Below are positions 25,925 to 34,772 of a stretch of DNA of 64,000 nt, piece after piece; position 1 is the first letter of the stretch; each line of letters starts with the position of its first letter. The notes under the pieces are model-generated. The model worked only from the letters and a program-made list of their open reading frames with translations. It did not search any database and was not told the origin of the DNA. The stretch covers positions 124,001 through 188,000 of the forward strand of contig JACKCD010000002.1 of the NCBI GenBank assembly GCA_020634215.1. The letters are read 5' to 3'. Made by a program: the position numbers and the translations under genes. The stretch comes from Ardenticatenaceae bacterium. GTDB taxonomy: Bacteria; Chloroflexota; Anaerolineae; Promineifilales; Promineifilaceae.

Positions 25925-27574
25925 GTGGCTATATTATTGACTAAGAAGGTTACAAAGGTAGTTGAAGCTATGAATGGCTCCTTAATTTCGCTGAATGATG
26001 TCCAAATTCGCCCCGATTCTTTGTCGCAGCAAGCAACCGATGCCTCCAACACGATTTTCCTCATCAATTTTCGCAACCATCGGGACATGTACCCTCCTTT
26101 TGGCATTATGTATGTGGCGGATGCCTTAGAGAAGGTGGGGTTTCGCTGTCGGCTGTTTCATGAGACGGAGGTATTTGTGGATGCGTTTGTGGCGCTGGTG
26201 GCGGAAGAACGGCCGTTATTCGTTGGCTTTAGCACCATCACCGGCCCCCAACTGCGCCCTACCATTGAGGCCTCTAAGCAGGTTCACGCCCTGGGCATTC
26301 CGGTGGTGTGGGGCGGTGTTCACGCCACCATCATGCCCAACGAGGTTCTCAAAGAAGAATATGTTGATTTTGTGGTGGTGAACGAAGGGGAAGAAACGGC
26401 GCAGGAGCTGGCGCTGATGCTGGCGGGGCGTGTGCCGCAAAATTGGGCGGCGGTGGCGGGGCTGGCGTTTAAGCGGGCTGAGGACGGGTTTCCGATGTTT
26501 TATCGGGAACGGCCGTTTATCCAAGACCTTGATGACTACTCCCCGCGCTGGGATTTGCTGTCAGACGTAGAAGCCTACCTCATTCCCAGCGGCCCCTACA
26601 CGCGAGCCATTCCCGTCTATATCTCACGCGGCTGCCCCTTCCGCTGCGGCTTTTGCTACAACGAAGTCGTCATGAAGCGCACTTGGCGGCAGCACTCCGA
26701 TGAATTTATCCTCAACCAAATCGGCTGGCTGCAAGAAAATTATCAGGTTGAGGCCATTGATTATGCCGATGATTATTTGTTTGGCCGCATCAAACCGATG
26801 CAGCAGTTGGTGGAAAAAGTGGGGTTGCCCTGGAGCGGGCAGGTGCGGGTGCAGTTGCTCAAGCCGGAATTTGTGCAGTGGATGGTAAAAACGGGGTGTC
26901 AATGGGTCAACATCGGCGTCGAGTCGGCTAACCAAATAGTGCTGGATCGCATGACCAAGGATCAAAAAGCGGAGCAAATTGCGTGGGGGATTGGCAATCT
27001 GGTCAAATATGCCCCCCACATTGAAGCGAACTGCTCCTTTATTGTGGGGCTGCCCGAAGAAACCGACGCGGAACGACGCGACACCTTTATGTGCATTGAA
27101 ACCCTGTCAGAAATGAGCGAGAAGGTGCGCTGCTCTGTCTGTGTTTACATGCCCTATCCCGGCACCCCGCTGTGGCCGAAGGCACTGGAAATGGGGTATG
27201 TGCCGCCCGAACAGCAGGAAGGGTGGTGCGATATGGATTTGAACCGGGGCAACACCCCCTGGGTCAGCGATGCCGAGGCGCAGGTGATGTCAGACATCAA
27301 CGACATTTTGTTTGTCGGCCGTTCGCAGGGGCATTGGCTACTGGCTCCTTATTACGCCCTGCTGCGCTGGCGCTGGCATCACCAATACTTTAGGCATTAT
27401 TGGGAAGGCAAACTCAAAATGCGGCTGATCCATTCCCCGCTAAAGCCAGTTATCGCCTGGATGACGCAGAAAATGGTGCAATTTAACCAGCAGACCCACA
27501 AAGGGGGCATTTCTGAGGGGGCTGAGCTGCTGGGATTAGATATGGCGAACCCGTCCAGCGATGTGCAGCCGTAA
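25925..27574 (+). CDS. Cobalamin-binding radical SAM protein
   Basis: A 549-residue protein. Residues about 45-180 form a B12-binding Rossmann domain (PPFGIMYVADALEK, VVWGGVHATIMPNEVL). The radical SAM core begins at ISRGCPFRCGFCYN, the CxxxCxxC cluster motif, followed by IDYADDYLFG, WVNIGVESAN and FIVGLPEETDAERRDT. A C-terminal domain of about 150 residues ends the protein. The class includes methylases of unactivated carbons, in RiPP, hopanoid and lipid pathways, and cyclisation enzymes. GTG at 25925 opens the frame; ATG at 25970 (MNGSLISLND) with AGGTAG upstream is a good alternative. No other radical SAM protein is in the window. Confidence 0.85.
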   Translation: MAILLTKKVTKVVEAMNGSLISLNDVQIRPDSLSQQATDASNTIFLINFRNHRDMYPPFGIMYVADALEKVGFRCRLFHETEVFVDAFVALVAEERPLFVGFSTITGPQLRPTIEASKQVHALGIPVVWGGVHATIMPNEVLKEEYVDFVVVNEGEETAQELALMLAGRVPQNWAAVAGLAFKRAEDGFPMFYRERPFIQDLDDYSPRWDLLSDVEAYLIPSGPYTRAIPVYISRGCPFRCGFCYNEVVMKRTWRQHSDEFILNQIGWLQENYQVEAIDYADDYLFGRIKPMQQLVEKVGLPWSGQVRVQLLKPEFVQWMVKTGCQWVNIGVESANQIVLDRMTKDQKAEQIAWGIGNLVKYAPHIEANCSFIVGLPEETDAERRDTFMCIETLSEMSEKVRCSVCVYMPYPGTPLWPKALEMGYVPPEQQEGWCDMDLNRGNTPWVSDAEAQVMSDINDILFVGRSQGHWLLAPYYALLRWRWHHQYFRHYWEGKLKMRLIHSPLKPVIAWMTQKMVQFNQQTHKGGISEGAELLGLDMANPSSDVQP

Positions 27575-27594
27575 GGCCAAGCCTATTCTGATTT

Positions 27595-28047
27595 TTAACG
27601 GGTATAAATGGCCGTTACCGCCAACATCTCCTCACCATGGGGCGTGATGTTATACATGAGCAGGCGAAAACGGCCGTTTTCCTCTGGCTCCACATCAATC
27701 CGCCATCCCCAGTCTGGGTCAGGTGGGGCGGCATAGCTGCCGCGCACGGAAACGCCACCGTTGGCCGTTACCTCACCATGGCATAGCATCATCTGCTTGC
27801 CCATGTGCCACGAATCCACCCAAACGGCCTGAACCCCCTCATCCGCTTGCCCAACGAGCAGCAGCCCGTCTTGTGGCTTCCCCGCATCGGCCCAGGTGTA
27901 GGCCAGGGTAACAAAGTTGCCCTGGCCGGTGTTGGTGACAGAAACGGCCGTTTCCGACTCTCTCACCGGGTCATCGGGCGACAACCAAAGCTGGTTAAGT
28001 CCCTGCCAGTGCCCTTCTAATTTAGCCAACTGTTGTAATCGGTTCAT
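27595..28047 (-). CDS. DUF1579-like beta-barrel protein
   Basis: A 150-residue protein with the shape of DUF1579/calycin-like proteins: KLEGHWQGLNQLWLSPDDPVRESETAVSV at the start and a run of beta strands to the C-terminus. I see no signal peptide and no catalytic motif. It ends close to and converges on the radical SAM gene. The oxidoreductase upstream (28091) could be in the same transcript, 43 bases apart. Function unknown. Confidence 0.6.
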   Translation of the reverse strand: MNRLQQLAKLEGHWQGLNQLWLSPDDPVRESETAVSVTNTGQGNFVTLAYTWADAGKPQDGLLLVGQADEGVQAVWVDSWHMGKQMMLCHGEVTANGGVSVRGSYAAPPDPDWGWRIDVEPEENGRFRLLMYNITPHGEEMLAVTAIYTR

Positions 28048-28090
28048 AATATTATTGTTGGGAGGACGGAGTAGCCGTTTTTGTTACGCC

Positions 28091-29374
28091 CTACTCTCCC
28101 TGTTGTGCTGCCAACTGCGCGGCGCGAACTTGTGCCTTGGACGGGTTCTCTTTCCCCTTGCCCCATTTATTGGTTGCCAAAAACGGCTCGCGGGGCAGAT
28201 CGTCCAGCCAGCGGCCGTCAAACATAAAACCAGCCGCCAACAAACCCAGCGTGTCGGCTCCCTGGGCACTGCTGCCATTGCCGCCGGTGGCGACAAATAA
28301 ACGGCCGTTTTCATCCCCCGGCGCCTGGTCAATGGTGGGGTAGCCCGACGGCGTGTAGGTGACGATGCAGCGGTGGGAGGTAATGCGCTTGAATGCCACA
28401 TCGGGCAAAACGCTTTGCATCGCCCGTGCCATAGCGGGCATGTCCTGTTCGCTGGCTCCATTTTGAAACCACGCCTGCACCTCGGCCAACGTCTCCGGCC
28501 ACAGTTCTCCGGCGGTGTTGCACCCCATTTTTACCTTGTAGGTGCCGTCGGGGTACAGAACGGGGGGAGCCATGTAGATGTCGTCAATGTCGGGGTCGGC
28601 GATGTTGTAACCCACGCCGGGCATGGTTTGTAGATTAACGGCCGTTGCTTCATCCACCTCCCCCCACACCATAGACTCCGTTTTTAGCAGCAGCGGCAGC
28701 GGTTGGGGCAGCAGGTTGTTAAAATTGGTAAACGCCCCGCATGACACCAGCACCTTCTCTGCCATAAACTGGCTTCCCTCGGCTGTTACGATTTCTACCC
28801 CATCGGCCGTAGAGCAAATGCCAACGACCAACTCGTTAATGACATCGGCTCCCTGCTGCCTGGCAATCACATTTTGTGCCCGCAGCATTTGACGTGGGTT
28901 GATGTATCCGGCCGGCCCTGGCTCAAAAAACAGGTCATAATCGGCAGGGAAGTCAAGGTAGGGAAACAGCTTTTTCCACGACCGATCCCCTTTTTCAAAG
29001 TATTGGTAGCCAATGCCATACTCCTGGCTGGCCTGCTCCAGCCAGTTGAGCAAATCGCGCCGTTCCTCGGCCGATGGGTTGTTGGCATGAACGCGCCCCA
29101 CCCCCCCATGAAATTTTACGCCCGACTTTTCTTCCAGCAGCCCATAGTTCCGCACGGCCCGCCGCGAAATAACGGCCCAAATCGGGTCTTGGCTCAATTC
29201 GCGGGTCAACCGACCCTGGTCATAGTGGCTGCTAAACACCCCTTCGTGCTGGCTTTGGTCGGCAGGTTCGGCCGGCCCCACCACAGCCACGCTGTCGCTC
29301 CACTCGCTCAAATACCGCGCCGCCGCGCTCCCCATCAGCCCATTCCCCACCACCATATATTTGTAATGTTTCAT
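28091..29374 (-). CDS. FAD-dependent oxidoreductase, sarcosine/N-methyl amino acid oxidase-like (DAO family)
   Basis: A 427-residue DAO-family flavoenzyme. FAD loop YKYMVVGNGLMGSAAARYLSEW, then SSHYDQGRLTREL, the segment around the covalent-FAD and active-site area in MSOX-like enzymes, and the C-terminal FAD contact FVATGGNGSSAQGADTLGLLAA. A Cys (HRCIVTYTPSGYPTI) occupies the position where MSOX and SolA carry the Cys that links FAD (usually GCMYT), so the link could exist. The substrate is probably an N-methylated or secondary amine. Confidence 0.8.
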   Translation of the reverse strand: MKHYKYMVVGNGLMGSAAARYLSEWSDSVAVVGPAEPADQSQHEGVFSSHYDQGRLTRELSQDPIWAVISRRAVRNYGLLEEKSGVKFHGGVGRVHANNPSAEERRDLLNWLEQASQEYGIGYQYFEKGDRSWKKLFPYLDFPADYDLFFEPGPAGYINPRQMLRAQNVIARQQGADVINELVVGICSTADGVEIVTAEGSQFMAEKVLVSCGAFTNFNNLLPQPLPLLLKTESMVWGEVDEATAVNLQTMPGVGYNIADPDIDDIYMAPPVLYPDGTYKVKMGCNTAGELWPETLAEVQAWFQNGASEQDMPAMARAMQSVLPDVAFKRITSHRCIVTYTPSGYPTIDQAPGDENGRLFVATGGNGSSAQGADTLGLLAAGFMFDGRWLDDLPREPFLATNKWGKGKENPSKAQVRAAQLAAQQGE

Positions 29375-29426
29375 CTCTTTCCTCTTCGCACCAAATGGTT
29401 TTCAATTTATGTTCTCAAACTAACGG

Positions 29427-31394
29427 TTATTGAGTATGCGTTTCATGAACTTGTTCTTTCTCAGCTAGATAACCCGCATCCATAAGAATTTCTTTTGCAA
29501 TTAGCAAGAGATTTGAAAACAGAGACGATTTATCACTTTTCCAAGCTTCATAGTTTTCGGTAGTTAAAAGCGAAATCACATTATCCATGTCCTTCCTTTT
29601 GAATTTTGCAGGGAAATAATCCTCAATATCTCCATCTTCCAGAACAAAAATGCCTTCACGCTTACGTTGCAATATGCTTTCTTTTAACAAATCATTTTCA
29701 GGTTCTGTTAAATTAGGTTTCAGCTTTCGCCTAAAGCTTTTTATGTACTGCCATAAATCAAATAGTTCCTCTTTATCTGCTCCGTTAATAACCTGCTCAA
29801 TCTTATCAACCAAAGCATCGCCATCTTTGCTTTTTGGGTTTTTAATGACATCCTGGCTTATTTTTGAGCGATTGGTTTCAAAGAGTGACTTTATTTCTTG
29901 CGACTCATCTTCATTTAAGAAGTCCAGATCAGTTATAAAAAATGATGGTATTTTCAAACTATCAAGGAAAACCTTGAATTTTTGCCAGTTTATTTTCCCT
30001 CTGACTTCAACGACTTCTATTGTCTGTGTTAGTTTGTAGGCTTGCGCTAGTTCCTCAAATAGCTTCTGGGAAACCAGCCTATCTGCTAATCCCTCAACTA
30101 AAACCACTAAATCCGCAAAGAATATCTTTTCATTGTTTGTGCTATTGATAATGTGCAGAATATCTCGTAGCTTGAAAGAATCAACTGCACCTTTTGCTAT
30201 TGCTTTTTGACTAACATCTTGATCATTTTTATAGAGTCTAATGACGTGGCTGTAAGATCGATCATTGATAAAAGTAGGGGAATGAGTTGTGATGATAAAT
30301 TGATTTTGGGTATCTTGTGCCAATTCAATAAAAAGGGCCAATAGCATCTTTTGCCATCGAGGGTGTAGATGAAGCTCTGGCTCATCAATCATAAAAATCC
30401 CGTTTTTGAGATTAAATGCAAAAACACCTAACAAAAAATTAATAATCTCTTTTTCACCAGAACTAGCTTGGCCTATATTAAGCTCCTGCTGGCCTTGCAA
30501 CAAAATCAGTTCATATTTGTTTTTATATGTATCTACTACCTTGATATTCCACCCATAGTCTAATCTTGATAAATACTTTGTTAGCAGTTTAACTTCCTCA
30601 TCAGCTTCCCACATCTCAACATAACCATTTGTAGAGGCTTCTTTTTCAAAACGCCGTCTTTTTTCGGCAAAGTGTAATGTAGCTATGTTCACTAGTGATG
30701 ACTCTTGCTTAGAAGTCGCCTCCATTTGTGAAGCAATCTCTTGGGAAAAAGTTCGCTCTGATAAGTTGGCTTCGAGACGGTGGGTGTTAATGTTTCTGTA
30801 TGGACTCAGATATAAGTAATTAGAATACAACTTGATGTTTGGAAGATCTTTAGACAACAATAAAAAAATTTCGAAGAAATTCAGATACTCTAAAAACATC
30901 CTTGTCACAGAGTCTTCGGGGTTCATTAGTTTGCTTTCTTTATAGGATATTTTTACCATCTGGTCAGGATAAATCGCTGAGGGATCCCAGCCTCGAATCT
31001 GACTAAAACAATCTGGAAAGGTGTTATATTGTTTTGCCAATGCTTCATAATGTTGAATATGAGCTTTTATATTGGCTATATTTTCAATATCTTCTTTTTT
31101 GATAAGAAGGATTATTTCAATGGTAGATTCAGATGAATCACCTAAAAACTTCTCTAAATGATTCTGAACCTGTCTGAAAACGTCGAATTCATGTACTGTT
31201 GGTAGACCGTTATCTCTTGAAACTCGATAACTTTTTATCAAAAATCGGCGAATAAAAATAGTGAGAATGTCAAGGAAATTGCTTTTTCCGCTCCCGTTTG
31301 GACCTATCAGAATATTTAGGTTTTCATCGAGTTCAAACTTTAGTAATTCCTTGAAGCTTTTGATATTTTTAATGGTAATGCTTTTGATCTTCAT
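29427..31394 (-). CDS. OLD-family ATPase/TOPRIM nuclease (stand-alone)
   Basis: A 655-residue protein. The N-terminal ATPase has ILIGPNGSGKSNFLDIL (residues about 30-44), signature GQASSGEKEIINFLLG and Walker B GIFMIDEPELHLHPRWQ with the H-loop FIITTHSPTF. The C-terminal TOPRIM domain has VVLVEGLADRLV (near 430) and the acidic pair FFITDLDFLNEDE (near 486). This is the class 1 OLD layout. No UvrD/GajB-like helicase is adjacent, so it is not Gabija. The gene is AT-rich, rich in Lys/Ile/Asn codons and free of the ACGGCCGT palindrome over 2 kb, in contrast to all around it. I infer horizontal gain and a role in phage or plasmid defence. Confidence 0.88.
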   Translation of the reverse strand: MKIKSITIKNIKSFKELLKFELDENLNILIGPNGSGKSNFLDILTIFIRRFLIKSYRVSRDNGLPTVHEFDVFRQVQNHLEKFLGDSSESTIEIILLIKKEDIENIANIKAHIQHYEALAKQYNTFPDCFSQIRGWDPSAIYPDQMVKISYKESKLMNPEDSVTRMFLEYLNFFEIFLLLSKDLPNIKLYSNYLYLSPYRNINTHRLEANLSERTFSQEIASQMEATSKQESSLVNIATLHFAEKRRRFEKEASTNGYVEMWEADEEVKLLTKYLSRLDYGWNIKVVDTYKNKYELILLQGQQELNIGQASSGEKEIINFLLGVFAFNLKNGIFMIDEPELHLHPRWQKMLLALFIELAQDTQNQFIITTHSPTFINDRSYSHVIRLYKNDQDVSQKAIAKGAVDSFKLRDILHIINSTNNEKIFFADLVVLVEGLADRLVSQKLFEELAQAYKLTQTIEVVEVRGKINWQKFKVFLDSLKIPSFFITDLDFLNEDESQEIKSLFETNRSKISQDVIKNPKSKDGDALVDKIEQVINGADKEELFDLWQYIKSFRRKLKPNLTEPENDLLKESILQRKREGIFVLEDGDIEDYFPAKFKRKDMDNVISLLTTENYEAWKSDKSSLFSNLLLIAKEILMDAGYLAEKEQVHETHTQ

Positions 31395-31456
31395 GACACG
31401 AGTTCAATTTGGGGACAAGGGTTAAAGTAGCGACTGATCTTATGTAGTGGAATAGA

Positions 31457-31825
31457 TTACGAACCAAACACGGGATCAACTTCAAGCAGAACTTGCCGTT
31501 GCAGTACGATCTGATTGGGGAAATTTTCCTTGATGCGGAAAAATAACGTTTGTTTATCTGGATCAGAATCGACAAGCTGCCCCTGAAAAATGGCAACAAA
31601 TTGGCCTAAGTGCGTCTTCACAAGCACGGGATGCAGCTTTTTGTAAGCCTCAACTTCTTGCAACATTTTGTCTCTGGCCGGATTAACTGGTGAATTTTGC
31701 GGCGTAAAGGTTCTCACAACCACATCATGCACCACATCAGAAATATTTTGCCGATTCAGCGTGGCTTGTTGGGCAATCTGCTGATAAATCTCGTTGGAGA
31801 GGGTAATGGTGATTTGTTCAGACAT
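31457..31825 (-). CDS. Ribbon-helix-helix + DUF5678 small protein
   Basis: A 122-residue protein. Residues 1-40 (QITITLSNEIYQQIAQQATLNRQNISDVVHDVV) look like a CopG/ribbon-helix-helix DNA-binding segment. Residues 65-120 (HPVLVKTHLGQFVAIFQGQLVDSDPDKQTLFFRIKENFP) match the DUF5678 pattern common in antitoxin-like proteins. It lies 63 bases upstream of the OLD gene on the same strand. It may be a regulator or an orphan antitoxin whose toxin gene has been lost. Confidence 0.62.
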   Translation of the reverse strand: MSEQITITLSNEIYQQIAQQATLNRQNISDVVHDVVVRTFTPQNSPVNPARDKMLQEVEAYKKLHPVLVKTHLGQFVAIFQGQLVDSDPDKQTLFFRIKENFPNQIVLQRQVLLEVDPVFGS

Positions 31826-31964
31826 AGGGCAATTATAGCAGATGCGTCAATCTTGCACCCCGCGACAAAGCTGGTCAACGTGTTTGAGGAGGGTGGGGAT
31901 GCGGTGTGGGCGGATGGCGGTCTGGGGGTGGGTAAGGGGGCGAGAAACGGCCGTTAACAATCCC

Positions 31965-32294
31965 CTACCCCAGCACACGTACTTGGTCACGATCCCGGTC
32001 ATAAAACAGCGCGCCCACCCGCTTGATGTGCGCCAACAAGCCTTCATGATCGAGCATCTTGTAAAGAGAAAGGTCAATTTTGTACGGCAGCAGCAGGTCA
32101 TCCAGGGCAATGGCAATGTTGTTGAGATCGGCATAAGTGAGTTCATCCCCCAACAGCGTCAAATCAATGTCTGAACCAGGGCGAAAATTGCCTTTGGCGC
32201 GAGAGCCATAGAGGATAGCTCGTTCTATATGCGGGTAATCGGCAAAGACAGCTTGAATACGCTCAATCGTTGTGGAAGACAAACCGTAGATCAT
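31965..32294 (-). CDS. MNT-type nucleotidyltransferase antitoxin
   Basis: A 109-residue minimal nucleotidyltransferase. The signature GSRAKGNFRPGSDIDLTLLG has the Gly-Ser pair and the Asp-x-Asp metal residues, and KIDLSLY supplies the third Asp. In the MntA-HepT systems the antitoxin blocks the HEPN RNase by adding AMP to it. It starts at 32294 and overlaps the HEPN gene stop by four bases, the usual coupled order with the toxin first. Confidence 0.86.
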   Translation of the reverse strand: MIYGLSSTTIERIQAVFADYPHIERAILYGSRAKGNFRPGSDIDLTLLGDELTYADLNNIAIALDDLLLPYKIDLSLYKMLDHEGLLAHIKRVGALFYDRDRDQVRVLG

Positions 32295-32725
32295 GATTCT
32301 TGCTCCGCCTTTGCCGCAGCTACAAGCTGCGCCATTTGTCTTTTCAACGCTGCAAACAACGTAAAATATTGCTGCCGAATATTGCTGGCAATGGCTGCGG
32401 CCACTTCCTCATTGTAGGTGTGGATTGTTCGGTTTCTGTCCTGAAGCATCCGCATCCATCCTTCGCCATCGGTAATTAGTTCGACGGCAAAGGCTTCACG
32501 AATTGCATCACGCGAACCGTAAATGTTTTGGTGGCCTTGATAAAGCAGATAATCTTTTAGCAGATTCCAACCTAGCTCATAGGTGTATTCAAAGGCTTGA
32601 ATCAGACCTTGCTCCTCTAGCTCGTTTAGCTCGCCCTTGTCAATGAACTTGGTAAGCTGGGTTAACGCTTTTTGATAGTTGTCGAAGCGTTGCTGCCAAC
32701 GTATATCTACGTTTTTCTGACTCAT
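32291..32725 (-). CDS. HEPN-domain toxin (HepT-like, HI0074 family)
   Basis: A 144-residue helical protein of the nucleotidyltransferase-substrate-binding family. The catalytic HEPN motif Rx4-6H is present as DRNRTIHTYN. The conserved GWNLLKDYLLYQG and AIREAF segments of this family are also present. It is a predicted ribonuclease held in check by the MNT protein. Start ATG 32725. Context: next to a ribbon-helix-helix protein and an OLD nuclease, which makes a small defence cluster. Confidence 0.85.
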   Translation of the reverse strand: MSQKNVDIRWQQRFDNYQKALTQLTKFIDKGELNELEEQGLIQAFEYTYELGWNLLKDYLLYQGHQNIYGSRDAIREAFAVELITDGEGWMRMLQDRNRTIHTYNEEVAAAIASNIRQQYFTLFAALKRQMAQLVAAAKAEQES

Positions 32726-32801
32726 GTTGCCAATACCTCTGTTGTTATTCTAATCAACAGTATAGCAAATCGGGGGGCGGTTTGGAAATGGCGCTCAGTT
32801 G

Positions 32802-34415
32802 TTAGAAGCCAACGGCCGTTCCGTCATTCCGTTTTTCCGAACCAGCGATATAAACGGCCGTTTCCCCATCCCGCACAATCACCTGCCCCCCGCCAAAATA
32901 GAGCGTCTCCGCCTGCGCCCAGGGCAAAATCTCATGCCCGCGCCGCCGCAGTTCCGCCGCCATGTGGTCGCCAAACGCTGCTTCCAGCCCAAACACCTTG
33001 TCCTGCTGCCAGCGAAAACGAGGGGCATCAAGCGCCGCCTGCGGGGTCATGGCAAAATCCACCAGATTGCTGACCAACTGCAAATGGCCCTGCGGCTGCA
33101 TAAAACCGCCCACCATGCCAAAGCTGGCCCACGGCCGGCCGCCACGGATAATAAAGGCAGGAATGATCGTGTGAAACGGCCGTTTTCCCCCCGCCGCCTC
33201 ATTCGGATGCCCCGGCTCCAGGCTAAAATTCGCCCCCCGATTTTGCAGCGTCACCCCCGTCGTCCCCGCCGTCAGCCCGCTGCCAAATAAACTCGACAAG
33301 CTCTGAATCCAGCTCACCATGTTGCCCGCCCCGTCAGCCACCGTCAGGTAAACGGTATCGCCATGCGGCTGCGGCCGGCCGGGTACGGGCAGCAGCGCCG
33401 ATTTAGGTTCAATCAAACGGCGGCGTTCGGCAGCATAGCTATCGCTTAATAATCCCGCCAACGGAATAGCCGCCCGTTTGGGGTCAGCAATGGTGGCGTG
33501 GGCATCGGCAAAGGCCAGCTTAATCGCCTCCATCAGGGTATGGGTCAGCTCATAGCTGCCGTGCCCCATCGCCGCCACGTCAAACCCCTTCACAATGTTG
33601 AGTGCTAGTAGTGCCGTCAACCCCTGGCCGTTGGGCGGAATTTCATATACGCGCACCCCCGGCCGATATTCGATGCTGATTGGCTCCACCCATTCGGCGC
33701 GGTACGCCTTCAGGTCGTCGCTGGTTAGCAGCCCGCCGTCGGCCTGCACACAGTCGGCAATTTGGCGGGCGATGGGGCCGCTGTAAAAGGCATCGGGGCC
33801 GTTGTCGGCCAAATAGCGTAGGGTGGCGGCCAGTTCAGGGTTGCGAAAAAGGTGGCCGGGGCGGGGAGAACGGCCGTTAACCAGCCACACCCGCCGCGAA
33901 TCAGGATGACTATTGAGTAAAAGCTGTGCCTCTGCCCAATCATTCGCCACGCACTCGCTCACCGGATAGCCGTTTTCGGCATAACCGATGGCGCTTTGCA
34001 GCAGCCGCGCCAGCGGCAGGCTGCCAAACCGCTCCAGCACCAATTCCCAGCCGCGCACTGCCCCCGGCACGATGACGGACAGCCCGCCCTGGCGGGGGAA
34101 TTCGTGGTGGTTGAGATGGCGGACAAAATCGGCCGTTAGTGCCTGCGGTGCCGGGCCGCTGGCGTTCAGCCCAAACAGCCGCTGCTCCGCCGCCGACCAA
34201 ATAAGGGCGAAGGCATCGCCACCGACTCCCGTCATGGCTGGCTCCACCACCCCCAGCGTGGCAACGGTGGCAATGGCGGCATCAATAGCATTGCCACCAG
34301 CCCGCAAAATCTCCAGCCCCGCCTGTGCCGCCAAGGGCTGGCTGGTCGCCACCATTCCGTTGCGCCCCATCACGTTAGAACGCCTGCTGTTAAACTGTCG
34401 GCTAAAATCCATCAT
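32802..34415 (-). CDS. ggt: Gamma-glutamyltransferase family protein
   Basis: About 537 residues. The family signature is clear: SQPLAAQAGLEILRAGGNAIDAAIATVATLGVVEP at the start of the large subunit, and a nucleophile region HGDTVYLTVADGAGNMVSWIQS, where the Thr of HGDT is the autoprocessing and catalytic residue (family T-T-H-x-S-V/V-D position). The small subunit continues VGGFMQPQGHLQLV. I start at ATG 34415 (MMDFSRQFN), six bases after GAGG; the longer frame has no ribosome site. No signal peptide is obvious, so it may be cytoplasmic, as in several non-secreted relatives. Role: glutathione or gamma-glutamyl compound breakdown. Confidence 0.85.
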   Translation of the reverse strand: MMDFSRQFNSRRSNVMGRNGMVATSQPLAAQAGLEILRAGGNAIDAAIATVATLGVVEPAMTGVGGDAFALIWSAAEQRLFGLNASGPAPQALTADFVRHLNHHEFPRQGGLSVIVPGAVRGWELVLERFGSLPLARLLQSAIGYAENGYPVSECVANDWAEAQLLLNSHPDSRRVWLVNGRSPRPGHLFRNPELAATLRYLADNGPDAFYSGPIARQIADCVQADGGLLTSDDLKAYRAEWVEPISIEYRPGVRVYEIPPNGQGLTALLALNIVKGFDVAAMGHGSYELTHTLMEAIKLAFADAHATIADPKRAAIPLAGLLSDSYAAERRRLIEPKSALLPVPGRPQPHGDTVYLTVADGAGNMVSWIQSLSSLFGSGLTAGTTGVTLQNRGANFSLEPGHPNEAAGGKRPFHTIIPAFIIRGGRPWASFGMVGGFMQPQGHLQLVSNLVDFAMTPQAALDAPRFRWQQDKVFGLEAAFGDHMAAELRRRGHEILPWAQAETLYFGGGQVIVRDGETAVYIAGSEKRNDGTAVGF

Positions 34416-34477
34416 GCTCATCCTCTTTCGCCTCCGTTTGCTGCCAGTATACCAAAACTTTGGTGTAACAATATCGG

Positions 34478-34562
34478 TGTCATTTCGAGGTCCTCCGAGA
34501 AATCCCGTTCTCATACCCGTTATTTGAGCGGGATTTCTCCTCGAAGACTCGTCGAAATGACA
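34478..34562. repeat. Second copy of the TGTCATTTCGAGG inverted repeat
   Basis: Left arm TGTCATTTCGAGGTCCTCCG at 34478 and right arm ending CTCGTCGAAATGACA at 34562 match the copy at 8839-8920 closely in both arms, with a different loop. It stands upstream of the gamma-glutamyltransferase gene, between divergent genes, so it is a dispersed element rather than a terminator. Confidence 0.85.
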
Positions 34563-34772
34563 TATTGGCTGTTAGCAAGCATCTTCGGTCGTATTGCACA
34601 TATAATGAAGGAGTTGCTACAATCACCCCAGTGAGGCAAGAACATACAGTTGGCAGACGCTGAACCCGCAAGCGCAGATGAGATTAACATCGCTCATATC
34701 CATTTTACCCAATTACACATCATCCGCGTTCGTCCGTGTTCGTCCGCGTCCCATTTTCAGGGAGAAAGTACG

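Noticed and set aside
6719..27574. Calling the locus a complete lasso peptide cluster
   Set aside because: The asparagine-synthetase-like cyclase is absent in the window and the only leader-like peptide has no usable core.
29427..31394. Gabija (GajA) assignment for the OLD-type protein
   Set aside because: No UvrD-like GajB helicase gene is adjacent on either side, so only a stand-alone OLD protein can be claimed.
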